Shown one piece after another: positions 32,096 through 41,956 of a stretch of 64,000 bases of DNA. Position 1 is the stretch's first letter; every line of letters begins with the position of its first letter. The DNA lies in assembly GCF_026262505.1 (NCBI RefSeq), contig NC_067204.1, positions 18,082,165-18,146,164 on the forward strand, in the 5' to 3' direction. Under the pieces are notes generated by a model that was not told the DNA's origin, did not search any database, and saw only the letters and a program-made list of their open reading frames with translations. Both the position numbers and the translations under genes were made by a program. This stretch comes from Trichomonas vaginalis G3. Its lineage: Eukaryota > Parabasalia > Trichomonadida > Trichomonadidae.

Positions 32096-33436
32096 ATGTT
32101 TTACAAAAATATCTATTATGGTATAAGAAATATATTTTCACAATATAAAATAATCTTTACCGATCGGATTTGTCACATTTTATCAGAAATGCTTCAACAT
32201 GTTGTACTAAATTTTCCAGAGGACCATCCTTTTCTTGGAATGGGTATTGCATCATATGATTTGTTGAAAGGCATTGAAAAGATATTCGAATGGGACTTTT
32301 TACCCTCAAAAGGAACAGTTCCTCAATCTAGTCTATATAAAATTGTGTTAGGAAATGTTCACAGACAAAACGATACTGCTTTGAACAAAATAATTCCAAT
32401 ATCGTTGGAAATACATCAATTTAACTGTTATTTAATATGTGCAATTTTTGGAATCAAAATTAACGAAAAAACAATATTCTATATTTACGGATTATTCTTA
32501 CAACATGATAAGATTCATAATAATCTTGATATTTTACGCCCTTTGTTGAAAAAAGCAACAGATGGAGCTATGAAAATAAAAATAACGCTTCAGGCCAAGC
32601 AACCTATTCACGAAGCAACACATTACATACAAAAACTTGCTAATGAGATCAAAACATTGATGAAATCAGGAATTACAACAAATTTTCCTATTCCAAGGAT
32701 TTTACCTCAAGATTCGCTATTTTATGCCACAGCACTATTTTCCCATCTTACTTCCCAGATGGTTACAATCATAGAAGCAAGTTCGTTCGAAGAAGCTGAA
32801 CCTTTATTTAGTTTTCTTTCAAAATTTTTATTAAAATCCCAAGCATCACTCAGTTCGACCTTACTTTTAGACGAACCGCAACCAGAGCTATTTTTACAGA
32901 TCGTAAAAGAAAGAGAAACAATTTCAATGATAAAAATGCTGAATTTCGAAAGATCGTGGACTTGGATAAGACTAAAAACAAAGAGTGTCTATATAAGTCC
33001 TGATATTACATCTCAAAAGAGATATTATGACATATTTAAAGATTTTGATCCAAATGATAACTCAGAAAACGGAAAACGCATGAAGAAATACCTCGAAACT
33101 TATACTACACGTCAAATTACTCGTTGTCATTGGACAACTACCATTGTATCAAAAATTATTTCATCATCTCCACAAGTTTCGAATTTAATTTGCGAAAGAA
33201 CAGTAGATTTACTCGTAACCAAGGGAATTGTACTTCTTGAATACATAAAAAGCTTAGGAGAGGTTGCTTTTCTCCAAAATTCGCAGTTAGAGATTGCAAA
33301 GCAGCTGCTTGAAGTGACCGAAGAAGATATGTTTTACGCAATTGTTTCTGTTGCAGATTTATTTGATAATTCCGTTCATCGGAAAATATTTGCTGGAAAG
33401 AAGGCAATGCTGATGTCAATGATGGCATCAATTTAA
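32096..33436 (+). CDS. Unrecognised helical protein, 446 residues
   Basis: MFYKNIYYGIRNIFSQY... to ...KKAMLMSMMASI. Mixed alpha/beta N-terminal third with moderate hydrophobicity, then mostly helix; no signal peptide and no clear membrane span (the most apolar part, near residue 115, is short). No known motif found. It sits between Scc2 and the macrodomain-like gene, both on the same strand, with no sign of co-transcription. It reads as real protein by its even codon use and charge pattern, but I give no function. Confidence 0.65.
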   Translation: MFYKNIYYGIRNIFSQYKIIFTDRICHILSEMLQHVVLNFPEDHPFLGMGIASYDLLKGIEKIFEWDFLPSKGTVPQSSLYKIVLGNVHRQNDTALNKIIPISLEIHQFNCYLICAIFGIKINEKTIFYIYGLFLQHDKIHNNLDILRPLLKKATDGAMKIKITLQAKQPIHEATHYIQKLANEIKTLMKSGITTNFPIPRILPQDSLFYATALFSHLTSQMVTIIEASSFEEAEPLFSFLSKFLLKSQASLSSTLLLDEPQPELFLQIVKERETISMIKMLNFERSWTWIRLKTKSVYISPDITSQKRYYDIFKDFDPNDNSENGKRMKKYLETYTTRQITRCHWTTTIVSKIISSSPQVSNLICERTVDLLVTKGIVLLEYIKSLGEVAFLQNSQLEIAKQLLEVTEEDMFYAIVSVADLFDNSVHRKIFAGKKAMLMSMMASI

Positions 33437-34171
33437 TTTTTATACTATTTGTTTTGTTTGAATTAAATATTTGTGAAAAAAAATAATTTAATATTTTTCT
33501 AACTTTCAATCAAATCCATAAGATTCGTTTTCAGAAGTCTCCTTATGAGCATTTTTAGATTTTTTCATGTTTTATTTAGCTTTTTATTGAAATTGAAGAA
33601 AGACTTGGGTTACTAAAGCATTTTCTTTTCTCATATAAAAATGAAGAAAGATTTGTGTTACTAAAGCAAAATTGACAGATGGTTGAGAGAAATGGAGGAA
33701 GAACAACTATATTCAATCTAGAGCAAGATTGAAAGATTGACTCATTAAAGGTTGAATATTTCTATAAATGATCCGTGAAAACTCCAAATGCTAATATTGA
33801 CAATTTGACTATTTGGTTCAAAACTAAGTTTTGAGATTAAAAAAAAATTCTGCTTTCACTATATATTTCTCCGCTATAAGATGGCGAACAACCAATAACA
33901 ACTCATAAATTTAATCACATTTACCTATATTAATATTTTCTTAGTTTATTTGTCAGTCGCACATCAATTTTGTCACTTTTTTAGGAAGCAAGATTTGTCT
34001 ATTATCTCAATTGCTCGTTTTCGACCATAAATTTCATTCAGATCCTCGAAAGACATAAACAATAAGATAATACTGGATGTTTTCTGTATGTATCTTCATC
34101 AAAAAAGATATCATATGCTTCATTATTTATGAAAACTCTGAATTTTCAAAAATGTATGAAATTCCACCAAA
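33437..34171. other. Intergenic stretch with a short direct repeat
   Basis: Two 27-bp copies (33594-33620 and 33642-33668) sharing TGAAGAAAGA and TTACTAAAGCA, with two mismatches. Otherwise AT-rich with no ORF. TGTCACTTTT at 33964-33973 matches the reverse of the gene-start motif but no minus-strand gene follows it. Confidence 0.5.
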
Positions 34172-35483
34172 ATGATCAGAACGATTATATTTTCAGTCAC
34201 ATCTCACCTCCTTTTTGTTCTTGATCTCCCAGTTAGTAAAGTGTATAGCTTTTCTACTGAGTCTCTCTGGGAAATGTGCCAGAAATATTATTTTGACGGC
34301 TTAATTTATTCCGACCAAATAACAAATTTTCATTTTTATTCAATTTCTTCATTCCATTAGTTCCGTTCTTTTTAAAGATTCAGATTTTGCAGAATTCAAA
34401 TTGAGAGCGCCTTTGATTTTTTCAGAACATTTTTTGATGACGTATTTCAAGTTAGTATTCGGCTTTAAAGAGTCTCTCGAGAACGTTCGTAAGAATATTG
34501 ATGTCATCAAAAACAATGATGGGTCAATTTCGATGTATAATAAAATCTTAAACGAGAATTATTCAGCTGGTGAGTTCAAAGTTGTTGGGATTGAAGATAT
34601 TCCAAAACATGAAGATAGAAATGATGGAACACTTAATATTATTCTAGGTGGAAAAATTCACCGAAATGGATTTTCACCTGTTGACTCTCTTGCATCTCAA
34701 TCAATCCCAGAGAATGATGGAGCAACATTTTTAGCTGCCTCTAATTTCAATTGCCTAGAGTTTACAAGTTCCAGACAAACTGCTTATGATGGGATTACAT
34801 GCTATGAAGCAGATCCAACACAAGGTCCATATTGTGCTATTGCTTGTGCTCCAGGAGCTCTCTATAGAAACTATTTTGTCGAAATTAATGGGAAGCAAGG
34901 TCAATTTGATCAAGAAATAAACTTACTATATGAAACTCCAATACATGTAAAGGGTGGTTACCCATTAATTGATAATGAACAAGCAAATTATTTGCAAAAT
35001 TCTAATTTTGATTGGAATAATCTAAATCATTACAAGGTAGGATCTCACAGCAACCTTACTGTGACAACATCTATGCTTCGTGGTAGAATGATGAAGACAA
35101 ACATGCAACAAATTACTCATCACATATATGCTGCAGCATTGAACTTTGCTAGTAATGTAGTTGAAACGCCCTTTACTTCTAAATTATCACAGTACCTATT
35201 AGAAGCTGAGTACAAGGCCACAATCCTTCAAGCATGGGATAATTCAATCAAATATCCAAATAGAGCAGGATCAAATAAGCTCTATTTAACTTTACTTGGA
35301 GGAGGTGTATTCAATAATCCAATAGATCGCATTTGTGAGCAAATCAACAAGAACCTAGATCTAATTCAAAAATCTGGTTTAGAAGTCTATGTTGTATGCT
35401 ATTCAAGACAAATATATAGTAGGGTGCAACCGCACCTTGATAATTCTGTTAAACAGACAAATGGAAAGATAATTGGTTTATAA
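34172..35483 (+). CDS. Macrodomain-like protein (tentative), probably frameshifted near its 5' end
   Basis: The main frame is open from 34323 to 35483; its only upstream ATG lies in a different frame at 34172 (MIRTIIFSVTSHLL...), whose product runs to 34360. The overlap suggests one gene with a frameshift around 34,320-34,360, or a start at the in-frame ATG 34437. The body has striking conserved-looking blocks: DGATFLAASNFNCLEF, ACAPGALYRNYFVEI, and LYLTLLGGGVFNNPIDRI near the C-terminus. The last resembles the Gly-rich ADP-ribose-binding loop of macrodomains and PARG-like enzymes, hence a possible ADP-ribose hydrolase, but I cannot confirm the fold. A different nucleoside-binding family is possible. 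Confidence 0.5.
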
Positions 35484-35484
35484 T

Positions 35485-35787
35485 TTATGAAATCTTCAAT
35501 GATTTATTGATGCTATCAACTTCATTAACAAGTTGTTGCGCTTCGGGGTTTTGGGTCGTAACTTCAACTTGTATTTGATCATTATTCTTAAAATTATTCT
35601 GAATTTTCTTATCTTCGTGAACTTGCTCTGAAATTTCTGTATAAATTGGTAATTTAGTAGTAGCAGGTCCTTTTACGAAAGATATTGATTTGTGACTCGT
35701 CGTGTAAAAGCTTTCATTCCACGATGGCCAGATTTCTCTGCATTTTTCATCAATTTTAGATTTTATTGCTATTGTTAATGTGAGCAC
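35485..35787 (-). CDS. Possible small protein, start unclear
   Basis: About 100 codons on the minus strand, 1 base from the stop of the macrodomain-like gene (convergent). The open frame has no ATG at its head (the first codon counted is GTG). The product has a coherent look: KIDEKCREIWPSWNESFYTT, then an acidic, Gln-rich tail ending NEVDSINKSLKIS. The W-P-S-W-N-E-S-F-Y-T-T stretch hints at a small microtubule- or cilium-associated protein, but this is only an impression. It may be a fragment. Confidence 0.35.
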   Translation of the reverse strand: MLTLTIAIKSKIDEKCREIWPSWNESFYTTSHKSISFVKGPATTKLPIYTEISEQVHEDKKIQNNFKNNDQIQVEVTTQNPEAQQLVNEVDSINKSLKIS

Positions 35788-36083
35788 ATTTATATCATGT
35801 CTTAAACTGCATAGGTATCAGGAAAAGTATTCAATTAAGATAAATATTCTTCTTTTAAAAAATAATTATTTTAAATCATTCTTAATATGATTGAAATCTT
35901 AATAAATTGTATCAAAACTGTTATTCGATGAAATGCTTTAGTAAATTTTTATATTTGTAAAAATTGTTTTCTCAATTTTGAAAGGTAAAATGTTTACTAA
36001 GCAACTATCGTAAAGATTTCAATAATTCATTGCTATTTAAGGCTATGTTTGCTTTAATGTACAAAAAAATAATCATAAAAATT

Positions 36084-36590
36084 TTAGTCATCGGTCTTTG
36101 GAACAGCAATTGGTATTTCTTCAACAACCTCAATCTGAACTTTTGTACCTACCTGTTCTGATTGCTCGAGGAGTGTTGTATTAACTCTAAAGTGGAAAAT
36201 TTCAAAAATGCCGCGTAAAATTCCTGGAAGCATTCCAGTAAAATGAACACCACTATAAAGTTCTGGAATTTGTACATTTTGTGTGAATATTGATGGTGGG
36301 AATGTAAGAATAATGTTTTTTCCATCGACTTGTGTTTGAACTTGTTTATTTGAATGAGAAAGTGATGGCCACTTCTTCTCTATGACATTACCAACAACTT
36401 TATCTGGGGTATCAATGCGTTCAAGGCTGTCATCGCGACCGAAATCATGTGCAAGCCTTAAACCAATACGGTATCCAATTTCATCAAGTTTTTTGTTAAC
36501 TTCTTCAACGTCTTCTGTCATCTCAAGAAGAGAGGCAACAAAAGAGCCATAAACAAGAGCAGAAAATTCAACTGACTGTGATTGTGACAT
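36084..36590 (-). CDS. TRAPPC3: TRAPP complex subunit Bet3 (TRAPPC3)
   Basis: Predicted 168 residues from the ATG at 36590 (MSQSQSVEFSAL...). A longer frame starts at 36638, but AAAAGTGACA lies inside it at 36603-36612, so 36590 is the start. Features of the Bet3 fold: EFSALVYGSFVASLLE, the DVEEVNKKLDEIGYRIGLRL helix pair, DSLERIDTPDKVVGNVI, and YSGVHFTGMLPGILRGIFEI, which matches the Y.N..CGVLRGALEMV segment of TRAPPC3. The conserved palmitoylated Cys of Bet3 is not present where expected (Gly/Met there). The complex tethers ER-to-Golgi vesicles and activates Rab1. Acidic C-terminus. Intact. Confidence 0.85.
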   Translation of the reverse strand: MSQSQSVEFSALVYGSFVASLLEMTEDVEEVNKKLDEIGYRIGLRLAHDFGRDDSLERIDTPDKVVGNVIEKKWPSLSHSNKQVQTQVDGKNIILTFPPSIFTQNVQIPELYSGVHFTGMLPGILRGIFEIFHFRVNTTLLEQSEQVGTKVQIEVVEEIPIAVPKTDD

Positions 36591-36602
36591 TGAAAGTAAA
36601 AT

Positions 36603-36612
36603 TGTCACTTTT
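36603..36612 (-). promoter_or_regulatory. AAAAGTGACA gene-start motif (minus strand)
   Basis: Exact copy on the minus strand, 12 bases before the Bet3 ATG. It decides the start codon because it lies within the longer open frame. Confidence 0.6.
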
Positions 36613-37230
36613 ATATTTTTATTTTTTTGGAATGTCATTCTCGCATTTCTTCTCTCAAGTTTCTGGTCTCAAATATAAATATAATAGATTGGCTTCCTCC
36701 AAATGAGATATACCCTTTATGGATTATTGTGTTTTTTCATAAATTATATAAAACATTATTTGTGGGAAAATAGTTTAAATAAATTTATGTATTTGCAGCT
36801 AATACTCATACGAAATATCTATAAGATAAGCCAATCTGAATGTTTAAAGAAACTTATTTCTTCCTGGTGCATAAGATATATCATTCTTATATGCAATTGC
36901 TATCGAAAATGGAAATAGTTTTTTCAGCTAATTTATTCTTTATTTTGATTAAGTTGAAAATAGAAATAAATATAATATCTATTTTATTGGTTCTGAACAT
37001 CTTAATTATGATGATCAATATAATAAAAACATGTCAGGAATTATGTGTTGCAGTTCCTCTTAAATTTAGGTAAATGAGTAATTAATTGATGTAATCCAGC
37101 GCTTTTTCATGATTTCCAACCTATCTGCTTAAAATTAAGCAAGATGCCAAGTTGTTAAAGTTAATTTTGCATGTCGATAGAATTTTACCATGCTTAGATC
37201 ATTAGGCAATTTTTTTCTCAAGTAAAAAAA
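36613..37230. other. Intergenic stretch between divergent Bet3 and CK2-beta genes
   Basis: AT-rich; short ORFs here have low-complexity translations and no motif. Nothing else seen. Confidence 0.5.
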
Positions 37231-37899
37231 ATGGCCGAATCTTGCTACGAAGAAGAATCCTACGAAGAGGAAGAAGAATCCAATTCTTTGGAATATGAAT
37301 CTGAATACTCATCGTCTTACTATTCTGATTGGATTGGCGATTTTTTGCACACTGAAAATCTTGATTGGATTGCGAAAGTTGATAATTTTTTCTTAGGAGA
37401 TGATTTCAACTTAAATGGATTATCTGATGAAGTAAAAAACTATAAAAATCTTATAAAAGTTCTTCGCGGAACAGAACCTGAGGATATGCCATATACAATT
37501 GAAACCGATAGAGAACTTCAAAAGCTTTATATGCTTATACATGCCAGATATATATATACAGAATCAGGTTTATACCAGATTTATGAAAGTTATCAAGAGG
37601 GAGCATATGGAAAATGCCCGAGAATAGCTTGTAATGGTCAAAAATGTATTCCTTATGGTATGTCTACAAAGTATGGAGTCTCTCCATGCTTAATTTACTG
37701 TCCAAGATGCAAAGATGTTTACAGATCTCCAAATCCCGAAATGAATCGTTGGGATGGTTGTGCTTTTGGTCCATATTTTGCACATGTTTTTGAAAGAGAT
37801 TTATCGCATCTATTAAAAATTCCGAAATGTGAAGAATGCAAATTGTCTATTAAAGGCTTTAAGCTGGCTGATAGCAAGAGGAGATTAAGGAGAAAATAG
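37231..37899 (+). CDS. CKB1: Casein kinase 2 regulatory (beta) subunit
   Basis: Predicted 222 residues. After an acidic Glu-rich head come the CK2-beta landmarks: WIGDFLHTENLDWIAKVDNF-like start, the DFNLNGL segment, MLIHARYIYTESGLYQIYES, and the zinc ribbon CPRIAC...CIPYG (about residue 129) with CPRCKDVY (about 157), then WDGCAFGPYFAHVF. Four Cys (CP...C and CPRC) bind zinc and mediate dimerisation. The protein controls the CK2 catalytic kinase. A basic tail of Lys/Arg ends the protein. Length matches the family. Ends in TAG. Intact. Confidence 0.95.
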   Translation: MAESCYEEESYEEEEESNSLEYESEYSSSYYSDWIGDFLHTENLDWIAKVDNFFLGDDFNLNGLSDEVKNYKNLIKVLRGTEPEDMPYTIETDRELQKLYMLIHARYIYTESGLYQIYESYQEGAYGKCPRIACNGQKCIPYGMSTKYGVSPCLIYCPRCKDVYRSPNPEMNRWDGCAFGPYFAHVFERDLSHLLKIPKCEECKLSIKGFKLADSKRRLRRK

Positions 37900-38338
37900 T
37901 TAAATATTTTTGTTTGATATTTTATTTTTATTTATTTATAAAAATAAAGAATATAAATGCTATTTGCTGATTTTTTATCACGAGATAAAGGCTGAATTAT
38001 GAGTAGTATACCTGAAAGCGAATTTGAAATTTATTTACCAAATTTCTTATTTCTTCTGTAACAGTTGATGTTTCCACTACAAATCTATATGTTAGGTAAT
38101 ATTTGATATTTCAAGATATAATTTCAAAATACTATTTTGAAAGCTTTTTGCCCTCTCGAATAGCGGTTTCAATTTTCAGAAAATTTATAAAATAAATAAA
38201 TTGAGAACACATTCAATTACAAAATTAAAAAATAATATCAATCATGGTATTTTAACATATAATTTTAAATGTGAAAATCAGTTGCTATACAAATATTGAA
38301 TTTTTGAATATTATTGAAATTATTTCAAAAAATATCCA
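37900..38338. other. Intergenic stretch
   Basis: AT-rich; nothing recognised. Confidence 0.5.
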
Positions 38339-38890
38339 ATGTCAAAATCATTTTTTAAAATGGGCAAGAAAGCGCTACTACGTCCACGTATTGCACAAGT
38401 CAATAGATCAAGCAATGGCAACGTTTACGGATCCATTATCTGTTTAGGGAAGAACTCAAAGACTCTCCACACAGAGAGGTTCGATACATTTATTGGTCAT
38501 CCAGGTCAGACAGCATATCCCATAGGCACAGATTACTCACAGGCTTGTCGAAACTTGTTGCAGTACTATTGGACACCTGAATCCACATCATTGCAAAGAA
38601 TCAGTGATGTAGCAGTTCAAATTGGTCCTCCAGCCATCACTCAAGAACAACTCCTTCAGCAAGCTAGTTTACCAACAACAGAAACAGAACAGTTGCATTT
38701 ACCAGAACTTGTACCTGATGATTTTGAACCGTTCAATCAGCCAAGCTTTAATTCAACAATTCCAGGTCCACAGACTCAAAGCTCTGATCTCGCAATACCA
38801 TCTGAGCAAAATCCATTTTCTGATATACCGAAAAGCGATAATGATGACAATATTTCCAATGATTTTGATTTCGATTACAGCTGGTTCTGA
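38339..38890 (+). CDS. Unrecognised protein with low-complexity acidic tail
   Basis: Predicted 183 residues. The first ~90 residues look folded: basic KKALLRPRIAQVNRSSNG, then YGSIICLGKNSKTLHTERFD and YPIGTDYSQACRNLLQYYW. The remainder is Pro/Gln/Ser-rich and acidic, ending DFDFDYSWF. This layout (small basic globular head, disordered acidic tail with aromatic residues) could suit a transcription cofactor, but I recognise no domain. It stops at TGA; read through, 46 more plausible-looking codons follow before TAA, so the end is worth checking. Convergent with the initiator-binding-domain gene. Confidence 0.55.
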   Translation: MSKSFFKMGKKALLRPRIAQVNRSSNGNVYGSIICLGKNSKTLHTERFDTFIGHPGQTAYPIGTDYSQACRNLLQYYWTPESTSLQRISDVAVQIGPPAITQEQLLQQASLPTTETEQLHLPELVPDDFEPFNQPSFNSTIPGPQTQSSDLAIPSEQNPFSDIPKSDNDDNISNDFDFDYSWF

Positions 38891-39158
38891 TTTTATTATC
38901 CGACATTTGGCTTTACTGTTTTTGAAACATTTGTTGATGCTGATGGTTTAAAAATTCCATTTTTATTTAAATATTCGATTTTTCAATATTTTTTATATCC
39001 ATTTAAAAAAGTATGCAAAACATATTAACGGATAGGTTGCATATATGAGTAAGTTTAAGAATACTTAAAGAGATTAAAAGAAAAAAAAAAATAAGATAAT
39101 TTCTTTTTTTTTAACATCAAAATACAAACAATTTATTTAATAATATGAGTAATATAAG

Positions 39159-40061
39159 TTATCCGCGTTTCGCTCTTGCCCATCGGCAAGATAATATATC
39201 ATTTTCATTAGAATTGGCATTAAAGATGCCATCTTTATGAAGGAATAGTCTGAAATCATTAAAATCTATGTCTTGTAATGTTTCTGCATTGCAATAAGCT
39301 AAAGCATCCTTCTCATTTAATTCTATAAACCCGTGAATGGACATTTGGCCATTTTGACTGAATAGGTTGTATTTATAATTCTGTAGACCAAGAACGCATG
39401 AAAATAACGGCCCATTTACCTTCAGAACAGTTTCATTCATCCATTCAACGCCAAATAAAAGGAAATAGAAAGGATCTTTCTTAACAATCTGCAATGCATT
39501 GTAGAGCTTGTGAGAAAATCTTGAATTCGGGCTCGGGTCAGCTCGAAAATAATCTGTGACTAAATCTCTAAGCAAAATTCGTTCATTTGGCCAAAATCGA
39601 CGGGGTATAAATCCCAATTCTCGTGGAGAAAACGTAATATTCTTATCATTAACTAAGCTTGAAAACTCTTCAGATGCTTCACAAGGTGAAACGCAAAAGT
39701 CCTCAGGCTTTGGAGTAGGTTGAAATGATTCCGGAAATAAGGATATATTATCATTATTCTCGAATATAGGTTGTATCGGCCGTTTTAATATTGTTGATTT
39801 TTCATTTGTTGTTAGATGAATTAAGTTTGGTGCTGTTGGAGTTCTACGATGAAAATTTATTGAAGGGGAACTAAAAGAATCTGTATCGTTATCATCTAAA
39901 CAGAAAAATGTATTATTTCCGTATAATTCGTCAGTTTCATCTTGAACCTCTTCGGAAAAGATAAAAAGAGGAGCACTATTCTTGATTTGATGATCAGAAA
40001 CCGTTGGTGAGCGGCGCCGGGTAAAACGAATCTCCTGATAGCAACTCATAAACGATTTCAT
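39159..40061 (-). CDS. Initiator-binding-domain protein (IBP39-like transcription factor)
   Basis: Predicted 300 residues. Residues 1-150 are Ser/Pro-rich and probably disordered. Residues 155-270 resemble the initiator-binding domain (IBD) of Trichomonas vaginalis IBP39: FRADPSPNSRFSHKLYNALQ, then FLLFGVEWMNETVLKVNGPL, FSCVLGLQNYKYNLFSQNGQ and SIHGFIEL, which corresponds to the family's G-N-F-x-S-H-G-F. The IBD is a winged-helix-like DNA-binding domain found only in parabasalids that binds the TCA-type initiator at the transcription start. In IBP39 the IBD is N-terminal; here it is C-terminal and there is no second C-terminal domain. Intact; first ATG used, with TTTCAAATG context. Confidence 0.75.
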   Translation of the reverse strand: MKSFMSCYQEIRFTRRRSPTVSDHQIKNSAPLFIFSEEVQDETDELYGNNTFFCLDDNDTDSFSSPSINFHRRTPTAPNLIHLTTNEKSTILKRPIQPIFENNDNISLFPESFQPTPKPEDFCVSPCEASEEFSSLVNDKNITFSPRELGFIPRRFWPNERILLRDLVTDYFRADPSPNSRFSHKLYNALQIVKKDPFYFLLFGVEWMNETVLKVNGPLFSCVLGLQNYKYNLFSQNGQMSIHGFIELNEKDALAYCNAETLQDIDFNDFRLFLHKDGIFNANSNENDILSCRWARAKRG

Positions 40062-40577
40062 TTGAAATTTTTGTTAATTTTTCAAATAAATTGTAAACTT
40101 CTGACAAACACTTCAAATTTTAGGTTATTAACATCACATTCTAGAAATAATAAATATATTCAAAAAATATTCTAAAGCGTAAAATTTTTTATCCCCCGAA
40201 GGCATCAATATGCGATGGGATGTTTCGGCGAGGATACGCTTCTATGTTTGGAATTATATGTTCTAATACTTTTTCATTGAAAGTGAAATATTCGAAATTG
40301 GATTTTATTTGGATTTGCTCATGATTAAGGATATTCTGTAGTTTGGTTTCGGCTGATCAATAGGCGGAGATATCTAGCTAACATTCGATTTTTTCAAGAT
40401 TAGTTTGATAGAATTAAAGAAGATAATTGATATTAGGATATGAAATCTTAATATATAATCTTTCTGGTTCTAACATATCATTATCCCCAGGAATAATGCC
40501 TAATTCAACATATGAATAAATTTGAAAATCAAAAATCTTTTCAGAGGACTAAAATCTTGATTTTAGAAAAAGTGACA
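40062..40577. other. Intergenic stretch between divergent genes
   Basis: AT-rich; nothing recognised apart from the gene-start motif at 40568-40577. Confidence 0.5.
40568..40577 (+). promoter_or_regulatory. AAAAGTGACA gene-start motif directly abutting an ATG
   Basis: Exact copy ending one base before the helicase ATG at 40578. If this is the transcription start region, the 5' leader would be almost absent. It settles the choice of 40578 over an ATG at 40512. Confidence 0.6.
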
Positions 40578-41903
40578 ATGAATAATCCTTTTACTTCGCT
40601 TGGTTGTCCAGAATTTATATATCAAACATGCAAAGAAATAGGTATATCAAAGCCTACAGCAGTACAGCAAGCTTGTGTTAAGCAAATTATCACAGGTCAT
40701 AACTGCATTGTTATTTCTCAAACAGGTACAGGTAAGACAGCTGCTTTTGCACTTCCAATTATATCAACATTATCAAAAGATCCATATGGAATATACGCAC
40801 TCGTTATCAGTCCAACAAGAGAACTTGCACAGCAAATTTGTCAACAATTTAAGATTTTTGGAAGGGGAATGAACGCAGACATCTGTCCAATTATAGGCGG
40901 ATTAGCAATTACAGATCAAGCATCAGCATTAGAGAAGAATCCACATATTGTTGTCGCTACTCCAGGCAGAATTTTACATCATCTTCGAAGTGCTTCTAAA
41001 GGAAATACTAGATTTTCATTCGATAACCTTCAATACCTCGTCCTCGATGAAGTTGATCGTCTTTTTAAGGATGGTTACTGGGATGATGTCCTTGAAATCA
41101 TCAAATACTTACCAGAGAAGCGCCAGACGCTTTGTTTCTCAGCCACAAAGAGTGACCAAGTTGATCTTCTTACAATTATGACCAAGCCACCTTCTACAAG
41201 TTCATGTCCGCTTCCATCAGTTGGAAAATCATGGTTTAGTGATGATAAATTGACTTTCTATTGGGAGCCAACAGATGATCTTAAGCCAAAGATTGAGCAC
41301 GTCAAAGTTCTCGTCCAAGATGAAGGAAGAGAAGTATATTTAATGATTATTATCCAAAAACTTATGGAAGCAGACCTTTACAAGCAAGTTATTGTATTTG
41401 CATCAACCAAAGAGGCCGCGCAGACTATTACCTTGATTCTCCGTAACTTTAGCTACAAAACAGCCGTTATGCACTCAGATATGCAAGAATCCGAGCGTCT
41501 TAAGGAGTTAGAAGAGTTCAGAGCTGGTAGACAGAGGATATTAGTTGCAACAGATGTAGCTGCTCGTGGTTTGGACATTCCTTTTGTTGATAATGTTATT
41601 CATTTCAATCCACCTCAAAATGCAGCAACATACGTGCACAGAGCAGGTAGAACAGGAAGAGCTGGTCGCGAGGGTCGTTCAATTCTCTTTGTTTCCGGAA
41701 GAGAAAAGAAAATTGAACAAGAAATCGAGAAAGAGATCGGCCAACAGTTCACAGAGTTGAAAGTTGAGAAGAGCGAAATGAAAGAGAAGATGAACGTCTT
41801 CTGGGCGAAAAAAGACGCAAAAATTGCAATGTCTCAATCAGATTTCGGTAAAAGAGATGAAATGTTGAAACAATTGGATAAAATCCAAGCTGGTGAAGTA
41901 TAA
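40578..41903 (+). CDS. DEAD-box RNA helicase, DDX49/Dbp8-like
   Basis: Predicted 441 residues from the ATG at 40578. Motifs in order: Q motif region (MNNPFTSLGCPEFI, then KPTAVQQAC), motif I SQTGTGKTA (about 46), PTRELAQQI (Ia), TPGRI (Ib), motif II LDEVD (about 156; Val replaces the Ala of DEAD), motif III SAT, and the C-terminal core with ARGLD, HFNPP and RAGRTGRAGREG (about 354). Of the DEAD-box group it most resembles DDX49/Dbp8 of 18S rRNA maturation, judged by compact size and lack of extensions. DEVD is tolerated in some family members. Basic C-terminal tail. Intact, TAA stop, 62 bp before an inserted element. Confidence 0.85.
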   Translation: MNNPFTSLGCPEFIYQTCKEIGISKPTAVQQACVKQIITGHNCIVISQTGTGKTAAFALPIISTLSKDPYGIYALVISPTRELAQQICQQFKIFGRGMNADICPIIGGLAITDQASALEKNPHIVVATPGRILHHLRSASKGNTRFSFDNLQYLVLDEVDRLFKDGYWDDVLEIIKYLPEKRQTLCFSATKSDQVDLLTIMTKPPSTSSCPLPSVGKSWFSDDKLTFYWEPTDDLKPKIEHVKVLVQDEGREVYLMIIIQKLMEADLYKQVIVFASTKEAAQTITLILRNFSYKTAVMHSDMQESERLKELEEFRAGRQRILVATDVAARGLDIPFVDNVIHFNPPQNAATYVHRAGRTGRAGREGRSILFVSGREKKIEQEIEKEIGQQFTELKVEKSEMKEKMNVFWAKKDAKIAMSQSDFGKRDEMLKQLDKIQAGEV

Positions 41904-41956
41904 ATTAATTAAATAAAGACTATAGAGTTTGTAGAATCATTTTTGTAATTTTTTTT

